Below, piece after piece: positions 9,682-37,816 of a DNA stretch of 64,000 nucleotides. The DNA is from Paulinella micropora (Eukaryota; Cercozoa; Imbricatea; Euglyphida). The first letter of the stretch is position 1. Every line of letters begins with the position of its first letter. The translations under genes were made by a program, and so were the position numbers. The notes under the pieces are model-generated. The model saw only the letters and a list, made by a program, of their open reading frames with translations, did no database searches and was not told the DNA's origin. The stretch is taken from contig BJOX01000261.1 of the NCBI GenBank assembly GCA_009731375.1, positions 60,296 to 124,295 on the forward strand, written 5' to 3'.

Positions 9682-10221
9682 ACGACGGGGAGGCTCTAGG
9701 CTGGCAGTGGAATCTCGCGGCGGTGGGGTTTTGTGAGAGTGCAGCTCTGCCCCTCCCCCCGAACGGGGCCTGGCCGGGCGCGTGCTCTCCCCCCCCCCNN
9801 NNNNNNNNNNNNNNNNNNNNNNNNNNNNNNNNNNNNNNNNNNNNNNNNNNNNNNNNNNNNNNNNNNNNNNNNNNNNNNNNNNNNNNNNNNNNNNNNNNNN
9901 NNNNNNNNNNNNNNNNNNNNNNNNNNNNNNNNNNNNNNNNNNNNNNNNNNNNNNNNNNNNNNNNNNNNNNNNNNNNNNNNNNNNNNNNNNNNNNNNNNNN
10001 NNNNNNNNNNNNNNNNNNNNNNNNNNNNNNNNNNNNNNNNNNNNNNNNNNNNNNNNNNNNNNNNNNNNNNNNNNNNNNNNNNNNNNNNNNNNNNNNNNNN
10101 NNNNNNNNNNNNNNNNNNNNNNNNNNNNNNNNNNNNNNNNNNNNNNNNNNNNNNNNNNNNNNNNNNNNNNNNNNCCCCCCCCCCCCCCCCTCCCCCGCGC
10201 GGGAGAGGGGAGGCACTGTTC
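9682..10221. other. Spacer with 376-N gap bounded by C runs
   Basis: The gap is 9799-10174, with C homopolymers immediately on both sides. It separates the cysteine-rich gene from the 3' end of the kinase gene; both are on the minus strand. No gene seen in the remaining ~160 bases. Confidence 0.8.
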
Positions 10222-11520
10222 TCAGGCCTCGACCGAGTGGCCGGTGGGGCTTTCCACCGAACGCGCCCGCTTCCTTTCCGGCCCCCGGGACGAGGCGCGA
10301 TGTTCCTGTACCCGGAACCTGGCCTGCACCAACGGCCCCAAAAACTCCAGGCACATCCGCAGCCACCCGCCGCAACACCTACTAGCGATCTCCTGGATCG
10401 TGCCATAGCAATCCAGGCGCTGTTGGTGCAGCAGCTGCAAACAGCGCTTGGCCGCGAACAGGAAAATGTCCACCTCGGGATGCCCGTCCGCCAGCGCCGC
10501 CTCCGGGCTGCCGCCGGCGGTTAGCGGGCGCCAGAAGGCTTCCGTGCGCGGCTCGGGCAGTCCGTTGCTGCGCAGGCAGTTCCGCAGCCACGCGATCGTG
10601 AGCGGCCGGCCCGGTGTCTCTGCGCGCCGGAGGTGCTTGGCCAGCAAACACAGGTACGCGTCCCAGTCGTCCACCAGGGCATCCACCGCGTACAGAGTCC
10701 AATAGCGCCAACCACCGCGGGGCAGGATGGCACACTGCAGTAGGTCCCAGGCCGCGTGGAAACGCGCGGCGGCCTTCGCGCCCTGCCAGCCCGGCAGGTG
10801 CCACAGGGCCAGGGGGGCGTCGCCGCGGCAGGCGCTGAGAAAGTACAACAAGGCCGCGTCCGACGCCGCCTCGTTCGGCTCACGGAGGAAATACATGGTC
10901 GCCTCGTCGAGGTCGGTCAGCACTAGTCGCTGTGCCCCCCCCTCCGCTCCCCCGAGCTTCAGCAGCACGTTGGCGGGCTTGGCATCAAAGGGGAAACAGC
11001 CCCCTTTCACGACCACCTGCTTCAGCAGCCGGGCGACGGGCTCCACCAGGTCGGTGGCCAGGCGGGGCACCGAGCCGGGCAGCGGGTACTTGGTGAGGTC
11101 CAGGTCGAAGGCTTCCAGGTGCACCACGATCAGGCAATGGGTCGCGGCGCGCTGCTCACTCTCCGCGCGCTGGCTCTCGCGGCAATCACAGCCGCGCAGG
11201 CCCAGCAGGCGCTCGAGGGCCGCGACTAGGGGCCCCGTCCGCTGCACGCGCCTGCGCAGCCACTTGTGGGCGCTGGGGCTGTGCAGTACCTGGATTTCGT
11301 ACACGGCCGGCCCCACCCCGAGCCGCTGCAGCCGCTCGTAGCCACCCTCCTCTTCCCGGGAACAATCCTTCACTAGCTTCAGGGCGCGCTTCCCCCACTT
11401 GAACACGGAGCCGTACGTGCCTTGGCCTAGCAAGGGCAGGTCCGCCAAGAGGTCCAGCGTGGCCTGGGTACCGACGGGCCCCGTGTAGGCCAGCGGGATC
11501 TTGGGCTGGCCCGACAGCAT
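10222..11520 (-). CDS. Atypical protein kinase-like protein
   Basis: 432 residues if started at the ATG at 11520. The frame stays open upstream to 12222, but that part is low-complexity Pro/Gly/Arg. Kinase landmarks: glycine loop LGQGTYGSVF (31-40), candidate ATP lysine K48 in RALKLVKD, catalytic-loop-like FDAKPANVLL (178-187, D179/K181/N184) and a magnesium-loop-like TDLDEA (D203) in place of DFG. The usual HRD is replaced by PFD. The residues needed for catalysis seem present, so it may be active. The ~220-residue C-terminal half has no family I recognise and ends in a basic KRARS stretch. Substrate unknown. Such divergent kinases occur in large DNA viruses and intracellular bacteria as well as in eukaryotes. 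Confidence 0.7.
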   Translation of the reverse strand: MLSGQPKIPLAYTGPVGTQATLDLLADLPLLGQGTYGSVFKWGKRALKLVKDCSREEEGGYERLQRLGVGPAVYEIQVLHSPSAHKWLRRRVQRTGPLVAALERLLGLRGCDCRESQRAESEQRAATHCLIVVHLEAFDLDLTKYPLPGSVPRLATDLVEPVARLLKQVVVKGGCFPFDAKPANVLLKLGGAEGGAQRLVLTDLDEATMYFLREPNEAASDAALLYFLSACRGDAPLALWHLPGWQGAKAAARFHAAWDLLQCAILPRGGWRYWTLYAVDALVDDWDAYLCLLAKHLRRAETPGRPLTIAWLRNCLRSNGLPEPRTEAFWRPLTAGGSPEAALADGHPEVDIFLFAAKRCLQLLHQQRLDCYGTIQEIASRCCGGWLRMCLEFLGPLVQARFRVQEHRASSRGPERKRARSVESPTGHSVEA

Positions 11521-12914
11521 TAGCAGGTGAAGTGAGACGGCGAGGCACTCGCGTCCGGCTGCACTCGGGCCCACGGTTTTGGGGACGGGCTTTAGGTCCC
11601 CCGCGCGACGGCCGCCTCCACCCGAGGGGGGCGTGCGGGGAGCGGGGGTGGGCACGGGGGAGGGGGGGACGCAGTGGGTGGGGGGGGCACCACCCACGTG
11701 GGGGGGGAGGTCGTCAGGCGCCGGGCGCTGACCAGACGGAGGCTCGACCTCCCCCCGCTGCGCGGGGACTGCTGCCGCTAGCCTGCTGCCGCCCCCTCCC
11801 CCGCGCCGGCACCCGCGCCGGCGGCCCCCTCTCCCCACCCCCTGGTCCGCGCTAGTGCGGAGGCGGGTGTGGGAGGGAGGAGGGGGCCTCCCGCGTGGCG
11901 GGGCACGGGCCGCGCCCGGGGAAGAGAAGGGGGCGGCGGGGTCGGCCGCGCCACGCGCCCGCGGGTCGGGGCCAACACGGGCGGACAGAGCCCGCTGGCC
12001 TTTTCCTGGGGGGGGATGGCCTCCTCTCCTCTTCCCCCCCCCCCCTCGGCCCGCCCGAGAGGAGCTAGAAGGACACCCCCTTCGCCCCCCGGCCAGCGAC
12101 CAAGGTCCGTGCCATGGGCGCCCCGCACTCGAGGTGATCCAGGAGCTGGTCGACGAAGCAGACAAACTGAAGCAAGTGGACACAGGCCGGCAAAGCCCGC
12201 CAACGGGAGAAGTCCAGGCCACGGGCCGTGAAGGCTTACGAAAAAGACTGTGAAGGCGAAAGGAGTGCTGACCGGGCCTTGCCTAGGTAGTATGCCGAAG
12301 AACGCAGATCCGGGGGGGGGCTGGATCCAAGGGGGCGGAGTCCGTCCGAACTCGGCCGCACCCGGTCGTTGGTCGGCAGAGCCTAGCACAAAGCAGGGGG
12401 GGGGGGCTGCTCCAAAGAGAGGAGAATACAGGGGGGCTGCACTGGCTCTTAGCTTGTACCGTCAGCCCCACAAAGGTATGCTGGCTATTAAAACGGCGGC
12501 CTCGTGGGGGGGTCGCCCGCTCCACGCACATGCTAGCAACCACCGGCCGCCGTAGCGTCGGGCCGGCCGTGGCCCCAGGAAGGAACCCTTGTCCGGCCGG
12601 GAGTCGAGGACTGGAGAGAATCTGCTGGCTCTTTTCTCTGGGCGTGGCCGTGGCGGTGAATATGACGCTCTCGGGTAAGCCGGGGGAGGGAGTAGGCCGG
12701 TGGTAGCTTTTGGGCAGGGAGGCCGGACCAAGGATTGGGGATGAAAAGGATTCGGCAGTGAGGTTAGGGAGCTTTGGGACCCGCCAGGTGGTGGCCGGCA
12801 GGCCCTCTGCTTGTGGGCAGGGAGCCCGGCCTGGCACACGGCCGCGGGGGGGCAGCGTGCCTCTTAACTGGTTACCAGCGACCAACGGAAGGCTTTCTTC
12901 AGGTCGAGCGGCAC
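11521..12914. other. GC-rich non-coding stretch upstream of the kinase
   Basis: This contains long G- and C-rich tracts (about 11,600-12,060) and several overlapping open frames with Pro/Gly/Arg composition that look like GC-driven artefacts. A minus-strand N-terminal extension of the kinase (ATG at 12222) is possible but unsupported. From about 12,460 composition becomes more ordinary; no gene recognised. Confidence 0.5.
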
Positions 12915-13215
12915 GGGCGGCCTGGCCCTGCCGGTCGGGTGGCACGGCAGGACCGGGCTGCCTGGCCGGGTGGCACGGCAGGACCGGGCTGCCTGGCCGG
13001 GTGGCACGCCAGGACCGGGCTGCCTGGGCCGGGTGGCACGCCAGGACCGGGCTGCCTGGCCGGGTGGCACGGCAGGACCGGGTGGCCTGGCCGGGTGGCA
13101 CGCCAGGACCGGGTTGCCTGGCCGGGTGGCACGCCAGGACCGGGCTGCCTGGCCGGGTGGCACGGCAGGACCGGGTGGCCTGGCCGGGTGGCACGCCAGG
13201 ACCGGGCTGCCTGGC
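12915..13215. repeat. 31-bp GC-rich minisatellite, about 9-10 copies
   Basis: Unit tgcctggccgggtggcacgg plus caggaccgggc, with variants carrying gcc for ggc and a one-base insertion near 13,027. The core gccgggtggcac is also the core of the minisatellite in the inverted repeat at 7.0-8.06 kb, so one repeat family has spread through the GC block. Confidence 0.9.
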
Positions 13216-13360
13216 CGGGTGGCTATATTCGTTTGGCCGGATAGCTCCGCTGCCTTTTTTCCTCCCCCCCTCTCCTTCCCCCCCTCTCCCCTCTCCCTTC
13301 CCTTCTCCCTTCTCCCTTCTCCCTCCCCGTTGCCAAACATTGTGCAGCCCCCAGGAATAC
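13216..13360 (+). repeat. Third copy of the 'gtttggccg...aacattgtgcag' module
   Basis: It starts with tatattcgtttggccggata and ends with aacattgtgcagcccccagg, with a pyrimidine tract between. The same arrangement occurs at about 7140-7275 and, inverted, at about 7806-7935. In all three places the module sits immediately beside the gccgggtggcac minisatellite, so the two travel as a unit. Confidence 0.85.
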
Positions 13361-13369
13361 ACACAAACA

Positions 13370-13684
13370 CTCACCTGCATCCGTAACCAGGCACGAGGCA
13401 GGACCCGCTGTGCATCATCGAGGTAGGTGTCGTGGCAAACCACCCTGGCGTCCGATAAACGCTGCAAGTGAGTCATCTACCGAGAGCACAGAGTGACAGG
13501 CCCGTGCACGTGTACCCACCACCCCATAACCCTCCGCCAGAGCAACCCCATGGCATCCGCAGGATGAGCACGAAGAGTGCTGAGAGAGAGGGTGAGCCAG
13601 GAGCCCCGCTCCGGTCCGTCGTTACTTTGGTCATTTAGTCGTTTCAAGGCTTGTGGTAAGGTGTAGGGCCTCTCGCCTTCGTAC
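13370..13684 (-). repeat. Diverged segmental duplicate, copy 1, possibly coding
   Basis: It matches 14371-14610. Translated on the minus strand in one frame, both copies read SC(S)xCGCHGxxLAEG ... RACHxVxSVDDS ... IGR, so the reading frame has been conserved while bases diverged. A CxxCxC cluster followed by Cys and His is reminiscent of the zinc-binding tail of some non-LTR reverse transcriptases, which is weak support. A good donor (gatgcag/gtgagtg, minus strand) at about 13370 could end an exon reading ...LPRAWLRMQ. Confidence 0.45.
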
Positions 13685-14370
13685 NNNNNNNNNNNNNNNN
13701 NNNNNNNNNNNNNNNNNNNNNNNNNNNNNNNNNNNNNNNNNNNNNNNNNNNNNNNNNNNNNNNNNNNNNNNNNNNNNNNNNNNNNNNNNNNNNNNNNNNN
13801 NNNNNNNNNNNNNNNNNNNNNNNNNNNNNNNNNNNNNNNNNNNNNNNNNNNNNNNNNNNNNNNNNNNNNNNNNNNNNNNNNNNNNNNNNNNNNNNNNNNN
13901 NNNNNNNNNNNNNNNNNNNNNNNNNNNNNNNNNNNNNNNNNNNNNNNNNNNNNNNNNNNNNNNNNNNNNNNNNNNNNNNNNNNNNNNNNNNNNNNNNNNN
14001 NNNNNNNNNNNNNNNNNNNNNNNNNNNNNNNNNNNNNNNNNNNNNNNNNNNNNNNNNNNNNNNNNNNNNNNNNNNNNNNNNNNNNNNNNNNNNNNNNNNN
14101 NNNNNNNNNNNNNNNNNNNNNNNNNNNNNNNNNNNNNNNNNNNNNNNNNNNNNNNNNNNNNNNNNNNNNNNNNNNNNNNNNNNNNNNNNNNNNNNNNNNN
14201 NNNNNNNNNNNNNNNNNNNNNNNNNNNNNNNNNNNNNNNNNNNNNNNNNNNNNNNNNNNNNNNNNNNNNNNNNNNNNNNNNNNNNNNNNNNNNNNNNNNN
14301 NNNNNNNNNNNNNNNNNNNNNNNNNNNNNNNNNNNNNNNNNNNNNNNNNNNNNNNNNNNNNNNNNNNNNN
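13685..14370. other. Assembly gap (686 N)
   Basis: The gap separates the two diverged copies of the duplicated segment and falls near the drop in GC content, so continuity between the GC-rich block and the rest depends on scaffolding. Confidence 0.99.
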
Positions 14371-14640
14371 TGCGTCCGATAGAAGCTACAAAAGAGTCAT
14401 CTACCGAGAACACTAAGTGACAGGCCCGGTCACATGCACCCAACACGTCCCGACCCTCCGCCAGAGTATCCCCATGGCATCCGCAAAGTGAGCACGAGGG
14501 GTTCTGGGAGAGAGGGTGAGTCAGGAGCCCCGCGTCCAGGCAGTCGCTACTGTGGCAGTTGAGTGATTTCAAGGCTTGCGGAAATGTGTGGGGCCTGTCA
14601 CCTTCATACCCACTCATACCGACAATAGTTTAGTTAACCA
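14371..14640 (-). repeat. Diverged segmental duplicate, copy 2
   Basis: The homologous part is about 14371-14610. The minus-strand frame includes PSCSLCGCHGDTLAEG and ACHLVFSVDDS. See copy 1 for the comparison. Confidence 0.5.
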
Positions 14641-16724
<2,084 letters not shown>

Positions 16725-18463
16725 GAAACTCAAAGGAAAGCATGTTATTCATAACGATGTGACTTTCGTTCATACCAACCATAAACACAAATCAATGATT
16801 TAGTGGTGGTGTGACTGCAATTTCAAAAACAGAAAAAATAAATCGAAAACTGAGCTTGTAGACACATTCGTTTTATTTATTAATACTTTTGAAATTGATA
16901 ACAGTTTTTCCATTGTAAACTTGCTGACACTGAGACAGCACTAAATTATTTCAAAAGATGTTTGTCAAGTCGATTGAGTGTCTGAATATCTCAGGAGTCA
17001 ATAGATGTTTTGTAACTGACTATTATATAATATCATAGTATTAATAAATGATCAGCCTACTGTAATATTACTGTGGAAATTCAAGTAGCAAAACATTCAA
17101 ACTTTGAATTCATCTTTCTCATCAATATTTGATATACGGAAATGCAGCGCACACCGTTGGAAAGCTCTTGTCCTAAGCTTTCAAATGCTGGCTTCAGCAC
17201 AGTGGTATCACTTCGATTGATGGAGAACGATGATGTCAAAGTTAGATAGTTTGTCACTTGAATGTCCACAGTAATAATGTTTGAAATGAAAGTTTTTCAC
17301 CAGCAATCTTAGTAAGTTCAACTACAATCTGATGCACGGTCCTCAGTGAATGTATTAAACACGATCACCACTTATTAATGGACTGTTGAAGCTTCCCACT
17401 TATCATGAGTCCTACGGTGCATGTGCTGCACTTAACGTTTAAGTATTCAGTTCAAGTTATTAAAACATTGTTTGCCGAAAACTCCAATGCATGGAAATAA
17501 TCCCAGGCCCGGCGTTTCAAACTTGTGTCTCCAGCTTAGATCATCTGTTGATAGTTTGTGTTTTTCTATACAAAACCCGTTGTAAAAAACTGTTTATTGA
17601 TATCGTTTAGCAACATCTTTCGAACGTGGAATATAAGTTGTTTTTTTTAGTTTGATTTTTGGACTATAAATCAAGTTATAATGGAGGGAGTTGACTCTTG
17701 AATTATGAAATTTACATAATATCATTCATTATCTACTTCTACAGAAACTGATACTCCAGATCTTGCGATCTATACTATTCGTTCTGATTCTTCTCTTTCA
17801 AATGAATCTATAGGTTGTGAAAGGGGAAAGTATACAAACAGCGATCGATGACTATTTGATACTATTTATTTCGGCGGCGCGATGAGGTCTGGATGCTTAG
17901 GATACTACGCTTACCTTGCTAACTTCAAGGCAGCACGCAAAACCGTCTCTCAGCACCATGGCGTGACGACATTTCAAATTATCGCTCTTTTTGCGAGCTG
18001 GATATTCAACAGCTTGGCCAAGGCGCGCTGCTCCAAGATGCAGATAATCTTCCTGTTTCTTAGCGTTGACTTTCTGCTCTGTATCTTTTGTTGTTTAAAT
18101 CTGCTTCGTCGAGGCAGATTCAAGCTTCTGCTCGGATGTTTTGATAATGTCAGTTTTCACCTTTCGTTTGTCGGAGGTGGAAAGGTCCAGGCCATCAAGG
18201 TCCACACCATCACGAAAAGAAGAAAACATGAAGTCACAGGTAGTAGTTTTGGTAGTTGAGTGATACACTGAATTCAGATCGCTGATGGAGCGTTTACTGA
18301 AGCTCGCATGAATAGTAGCGACAATTTTAATTGATGATAATCGCGTGTGCACAGTTGCACAAATTCGTCTCACAAGAGTTCGAGGCAGTCGTGCGAAGCT
18401 CCTGCAGAAATCATTGTTGAGATTTTAACTTTTGCTGGGTAAGATAGTTGGATAATACAGAGT
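16725..18463. other. AT-rich single-copy-looking DNA, no gene recognised
   Basis: It contains no arrays and no convincing coding region. Open frames at 17882-18259 (+) and 18095-18373 (-) overlap antiparallel and neither resembles a known protein. A ~70-bp piece at 17205-17275 is related to 49738-49850. Confidence 0.5.
17205..17275. repeat. Dispersed repeat D, copy 1
   Basis: It shares gattgatggagaacga, tagatagttt and a following gaatgtccaca block with 49738-49850, where two tandem partial copies occur (cttgatggagaacgagg twice, then ggatagttggccat and gaacgtccgcata). Confidence 0.6.
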
Positions 18464-18761
18464 CTATGCCTGCTTGTTCGTTGGCATGCTTGTTGTTGTT
18501 GCGAGGCTTTTCAGTTCTGTTGTCAGTTCTGCTGGACTGCTCCTCTTTCCACATGTTTCGCTTCGTCTCAAGTGCCTAGCGGCTTTTGCGGATAATTTTG
18601 GAGGGAAGGCCGGACCACACTTTGCTGGAGGTGCAGCTGTGAAAAATTTGTAGCCACCAAACCCACACTTTTGAGGCATGCCGCAGCCCCAACAAAAAAG
18701 TGGAGGCTTTATCCCTTTTTTTCTAACACAGAGAGCAAGAACACGGGATGACAACGACTGC
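18464..18761 (-). CDS. Terminal coding exon of an unidentified gene
   Basis: Acceptor cacag at 18762-18766 (minus strand), open for 99 codons to TAG at 18464-18466. The encoded tail has a Cys cluster [17 protein letters not shown] and later [15 protein letters not shown] and is Lys/Arg/Thr-rich at the end. The first ~28 bases of the exon, with a second acceptor (tttag), are repeated at 19287-19314 beyond a GT/CT array, the same echo pattern as in the two identified genes. Upstream exons should lie to the right but I could not find them. Family unknown. Confidence 0.45.
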
Positions 18762-18765
18762 CTGT

Positions 18766-19014
18766 GGTGTGTGTGTGTGTCTGTGTGAGTGTGTGTGTCT
18801 GTGTGTGTGTGTGTACGTATGTGTATGTGTGTGTGTGTGTGTGTGTGTCTGTGTGTGTGTGTGTGTGTGTGTCTGTGTGTGTGTCTGTGTGTGTCTGTGT
18901 GTGTCTGTGTCTGTGTGTCTGTGTGTGTGTGTGTGTCTGTGTGTGTGTCTGTGTGTGTGTCTGTGTGTGTGAGTGTCTGTGTGTGTGTCTGTGTGTGTCT
19001 GTGTGTGTCTGTGT

Positions 19015-19065
<51 letters not shown>

Positions 19066-19190
19066 TGTCTGTGTGTGTGTGTGTCTGTGTGTGTGTCTGT
19101 GTGTGTCTGTGTGTGTGTGTGTGTGTTTGTGTCTGTGTGTTGTGTGTTTGTGTGTGTGTGTGTGTGTCTGTCTGTCTATGTGTGTGTGTG

Positions 19191-19257
<67 letters not shown>

Positions 19258-19576
19258 CTGTGTGTGTGTGTATGTGTGTGTGTGTGAGCAAGAACACGGG
19301 ATGACAACGACTGCCTAAATGTGTGTGTGTGTGTGTGTAGCACAGTGTGTGTGTGTGTGTGTATGTGTGTGGTGTGTGTGTATGTGTGTGTGTATGTGTA
19401 TGTTTGTGTATGTGTATGTATGTGTGTGTGTGTGCGTGTGCGTGTGTGTATGTGTGTGTGTCTGTGTGTCTGTGTCTGTGTTTGTCTGTGTCTGTCTCTC
19501 TTGGTGGTAGTAGTAGTAGTAGTGGTGGTGGTGGTGGTGGTAGTAGTAGTAGTAGTAGCAGTAGTAGTAGTAGTAT

Positions 19577-19620
<44 letters not shown>

Positions 19621-19623
19621 ATA

Positions 19624-19657
<34 letters not shown>

Positions 19658-19826
19658 GGTCTCTCTCTCTCTCTCTCTGTTTGTCTGTGTCTATCTGTGT
19701 GTGTTTGGGTTTGTATGTGTGTGTGAGTGTGTGTGTGTGTGTGTTTGTGTTTGTGTTTGTGTTTGTGTTTGTCTGTCTATCTGTCTGTATGTCTCTCTCT
19801 CTCTCATTCTCTCATTCTCTCATTCC

Positions 19827-19874
<48 letters not shown>

Positions 19875-20213
19875 CTCTCATTCTCTCACTCTCTCTCTCT
19901 CTCTCACTCTCTCACTCTCTCACACTTGATCTCACTCACTCACTCACACACTTTCTCTCTCTCTCTCTCTCTCTCTCCATCTCTCTCCATCTCTCTCTTT
20001 CTCTCCATCTCTCTTTCTCTCTCTCTATATATATATATATAATATTTTATATATCTATAAAATATATGTATATATGTATATATGTATTATATGTACATAT
20101 ATATATATATTGTATATATATATAATATATATAAATATATTTATTATGTATATATATATAATATCTTCTCTCTCTCTCTCTCTATGTCTCTCTGTCTCTC
20201 TCTCTCTCTCTCA

Positions 20214-20245
<32 letters not shown>

Positions 20246-20349
20246 TTGTGTATGTCTCTCTCTCTCTCTCACACACACACACTCACTCACTCTCACTCTC
20301 TCTCTCTCTCTCTCTCTCTGACTCTCTCTCTCTCTCTCTCTCTGACTCA

Positions 20350-20395
<46 letters not shown>

Positions 20396-20527
20396 CTATC
20401 TCTACCTCTATCTATCTATCTCTCTCTTCTTTCCTTCTTTCTTTCCTTCTTTCTTTCTTTCTTTCTTTCTTTTTCTTTTCTTTTCTTTTCTTTTCTTTTT
20501 TCTTTTCTTTTCTTATCTTTCTTTCTT

Positions 20528-20563
<36 letters not shown>

Positions 20564-20767
20564 TCACTCACACTCACACTCACTCACACTCACTCACTCA
20601 CTCACACTAACACTCACTCACACTCTCACTCACTCACTCACTCACTCACTTACTCACACACACACACACACATACACAAACTCACTCACTCACTCACTCA
20701 CTCACTCACTCACTCGCACTCACTCACTCACTCGCTCGCTCACTCACTCACTCACTCATATTAGCCA

Positions 20768-20816
<49 letters not shown>

Positions 20817-20877
20817 GCACGCACGCACACGCACGCACGCACGCACAGGCACAGACACACTCACACAGGCACAGGCC
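18766..20877. repeat. Complex microsatellite block (GT, CT, AGT, TATA, TTTC, CACT, CA)
   Basis: Successive arrays: (GT)n with CT interruptions to ~19198, (CT)n to ~19253, an exon echo at 19287-19314, (GT)n to ~19490, (GTA/GTG)n 19503-19657, (CT)n and TTTG types to ~20025, AT-rich 20026-20163, (CT)n/(TATC)n to ~20428, (TTTC)n ~20430-20540, (CACT)n ~20560-20760 and (CA)n ~20770-20855. Long open frames here are repeat artefacts. Confidence 0.9.
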
Positions 20878-20930
20878 ATGTCGAAGAGGCAGTTGTCGCA
20901 AGCGCAGGATCGTAAGCAGAAGCGTGCAAG
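20878..20930 (+). CDS. Candidate 5' exon with ATG, probably of GTF2F2
   Basis: An island between arrays: ...acag/GCACAGGCC ATG..., reading MSKRQLSQAQDRKQKRA and ending at a GT donor (gcaag/gtacac). Its phase does not join directly to the next exon at 21285, so an intermediate exon is missing or this is 5' UTR. Assigned to GTF2F2 only by position. Confidence 0.35.
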
Positions 20931-20935
20931 GTACA

Positions 20936-21008
20936 CTATTCCTCTTCCTCTCCTCCTCGTTCTCCTCCTCCTTCTCCTCCTCCTTCTCCTCCTCCTTCTC
21001 CTCCTCCT

Positions 21009-21041
<33 letters not shown>

Positions 21042-21051
21042 NNNNNNNNNN

Positions 21052-21095
<44 letters not shown>

Positions 21096-21173
21096 GTAGA
21101 TAGGTACACAGGTAGATAGATAAATGTAGATAGGTAGATAGGTAGATAGGTAGATAGGTAGATAGGTAGGTAT

Positions 21174-21261
<88 letters not shown>

Positions 21262-21284
21262 CCACTATGTTGTATGTATATCAG
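20936..21284. repeat. (CTC/TTC)n then (GATA)n array, first GTF2F2 intron
   Basis: (CTCCTT)n to 21041, a 10-N gap (21042-21051), then (GATA)n with GTAG variants to ~21262. Only about 20 bases separate the array from the acceptor at 21284. Confidence 0.9.
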
Positions 21285-36856
<15,572 letters not shown>

Positions 36857-36859
36857 ATT

Positions 36860-37105
36860 TCCTTTCTCCCCTCCCCCATCCCCCCTCTCCTCTTATCCAC
36901 TTCCAGCAGACTGGTCAAAACCATCTTATCCACTTCCAGCACACTTGTCGAAAAACAAGTCAAGCTTGAGCCCAAGTTCCCTTGAATTCAACATTCTCTT
37001 GAATCTCTTTCCTTGTCATCTCTTGTGTTCTCCCCTCTCCTCGTCGCTCCACTTCCAGCTCACTAGTCAACAAGGAAGTCACCTAAGCCCTAGTTCCCGT
37101 GAGTC
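36860..37105 (+). repeat. Three degraded echoes of the GTF2F2 terminal exon
   Basis: Copies of tccacttccagcaccctagtcaag at about 36896-36920, 36928-36985 (ending in its own in-frame tga) and 37049-37100. The true exon stop is at 36854-36856; these lie in the 3' flank. Confidence 0.85.
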
Positions 37106-37185
37106 TTCCCTCTCGCCTCTCCTCTTCTCCTTGCCTTTTACTATCTTTTGTTTCCTCTTCTCCTCTTCTCTCTGCTCTGTACTTT

Positions 37186-37224
<39 letters not shown>

Positions 37225-37238
37225 TACACACACACACA

Positions 37239-37269
<31 letters not shown>

Positions 37270-37291
37270 CCTCTCTCCCTCTCTCCCTCTC

Positions 37292-37331
<40 letters not shown>

Positions 37332-37811
37332 TTGAAAACTTGAGCAGTTCGGAACGGTATCACTAACTGTGGCAAGCTTTTTCTGCCAGCCTCACAGTCA
37401 ATTACCTTTTCTCCCTGCATTTGCCTTCAAACCGTTCGGCTTTGTCAACTTCAACCTTGGTTTCAACTTTTGGGGCCTTTACTCTCTGGAGCGGGCCGCT
37501 ACAAAGACATTCTCATCCTCTCGCTAGTATTGTGACTTTTGTTATTGCAGTGATCAGTAGTAGCAAAATAGTTGACACACGTTGAAGTGCCCCCCCTGAT
37601 CCATCTAATAGTTCCGTTCGTCTAATACCAGTCAATATACAACTGTGTTTCCTTATCGTATTATGATATTAATATTAATATAATATAATACTTATTGGTA
37701 TCTTTTTTTTACGCAAACACTTTTAATAATATTAATACAATGCAATGCCACTTGTAAGTGTATTGTCATGGAAGTTCCGCCTTAATACATGACTGTGTCA
37801 CGTTGTTCAGA
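37106..37811. other. Intergenic region left of the retrotransposon
   Basis: (CT)n/(CA)n at about 37185-37330, then about 480 bases of AT-rich unrecognised sequence up to the retrotransposon target duplication. No gene seen. Confidence 0.7.
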
Positions 37812-37816
37812 ACCAG
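37812..37816. other. Target-site duplication, left (accag)
   Basis: accag immediately outside the left LTR, matched by accag at 48446-48450 outside the right LTR. Confidence 0.85.

Noticed and set aside
11521-12222. ~230-residue N-terminal extension of the kinase
   Set aside because: Low-complexity Pro/Gly/Arg, open mainly because of GC content; no conserved features.
1-13400. Assignment of the GC-rich block to a named virus family (herpes-like, pandoravirus-like or mirusvirus-like)
   Set aside because: Helicase and kinase presence and high GC are suggestive only; no hallmark gene is in the window.
17882-18373. Two antiparallel overlapping frames (125 and 92 codons)
   Set aside because: Neither has recognisable domains, splice context or a homologous copy; left as unassigned DNA.
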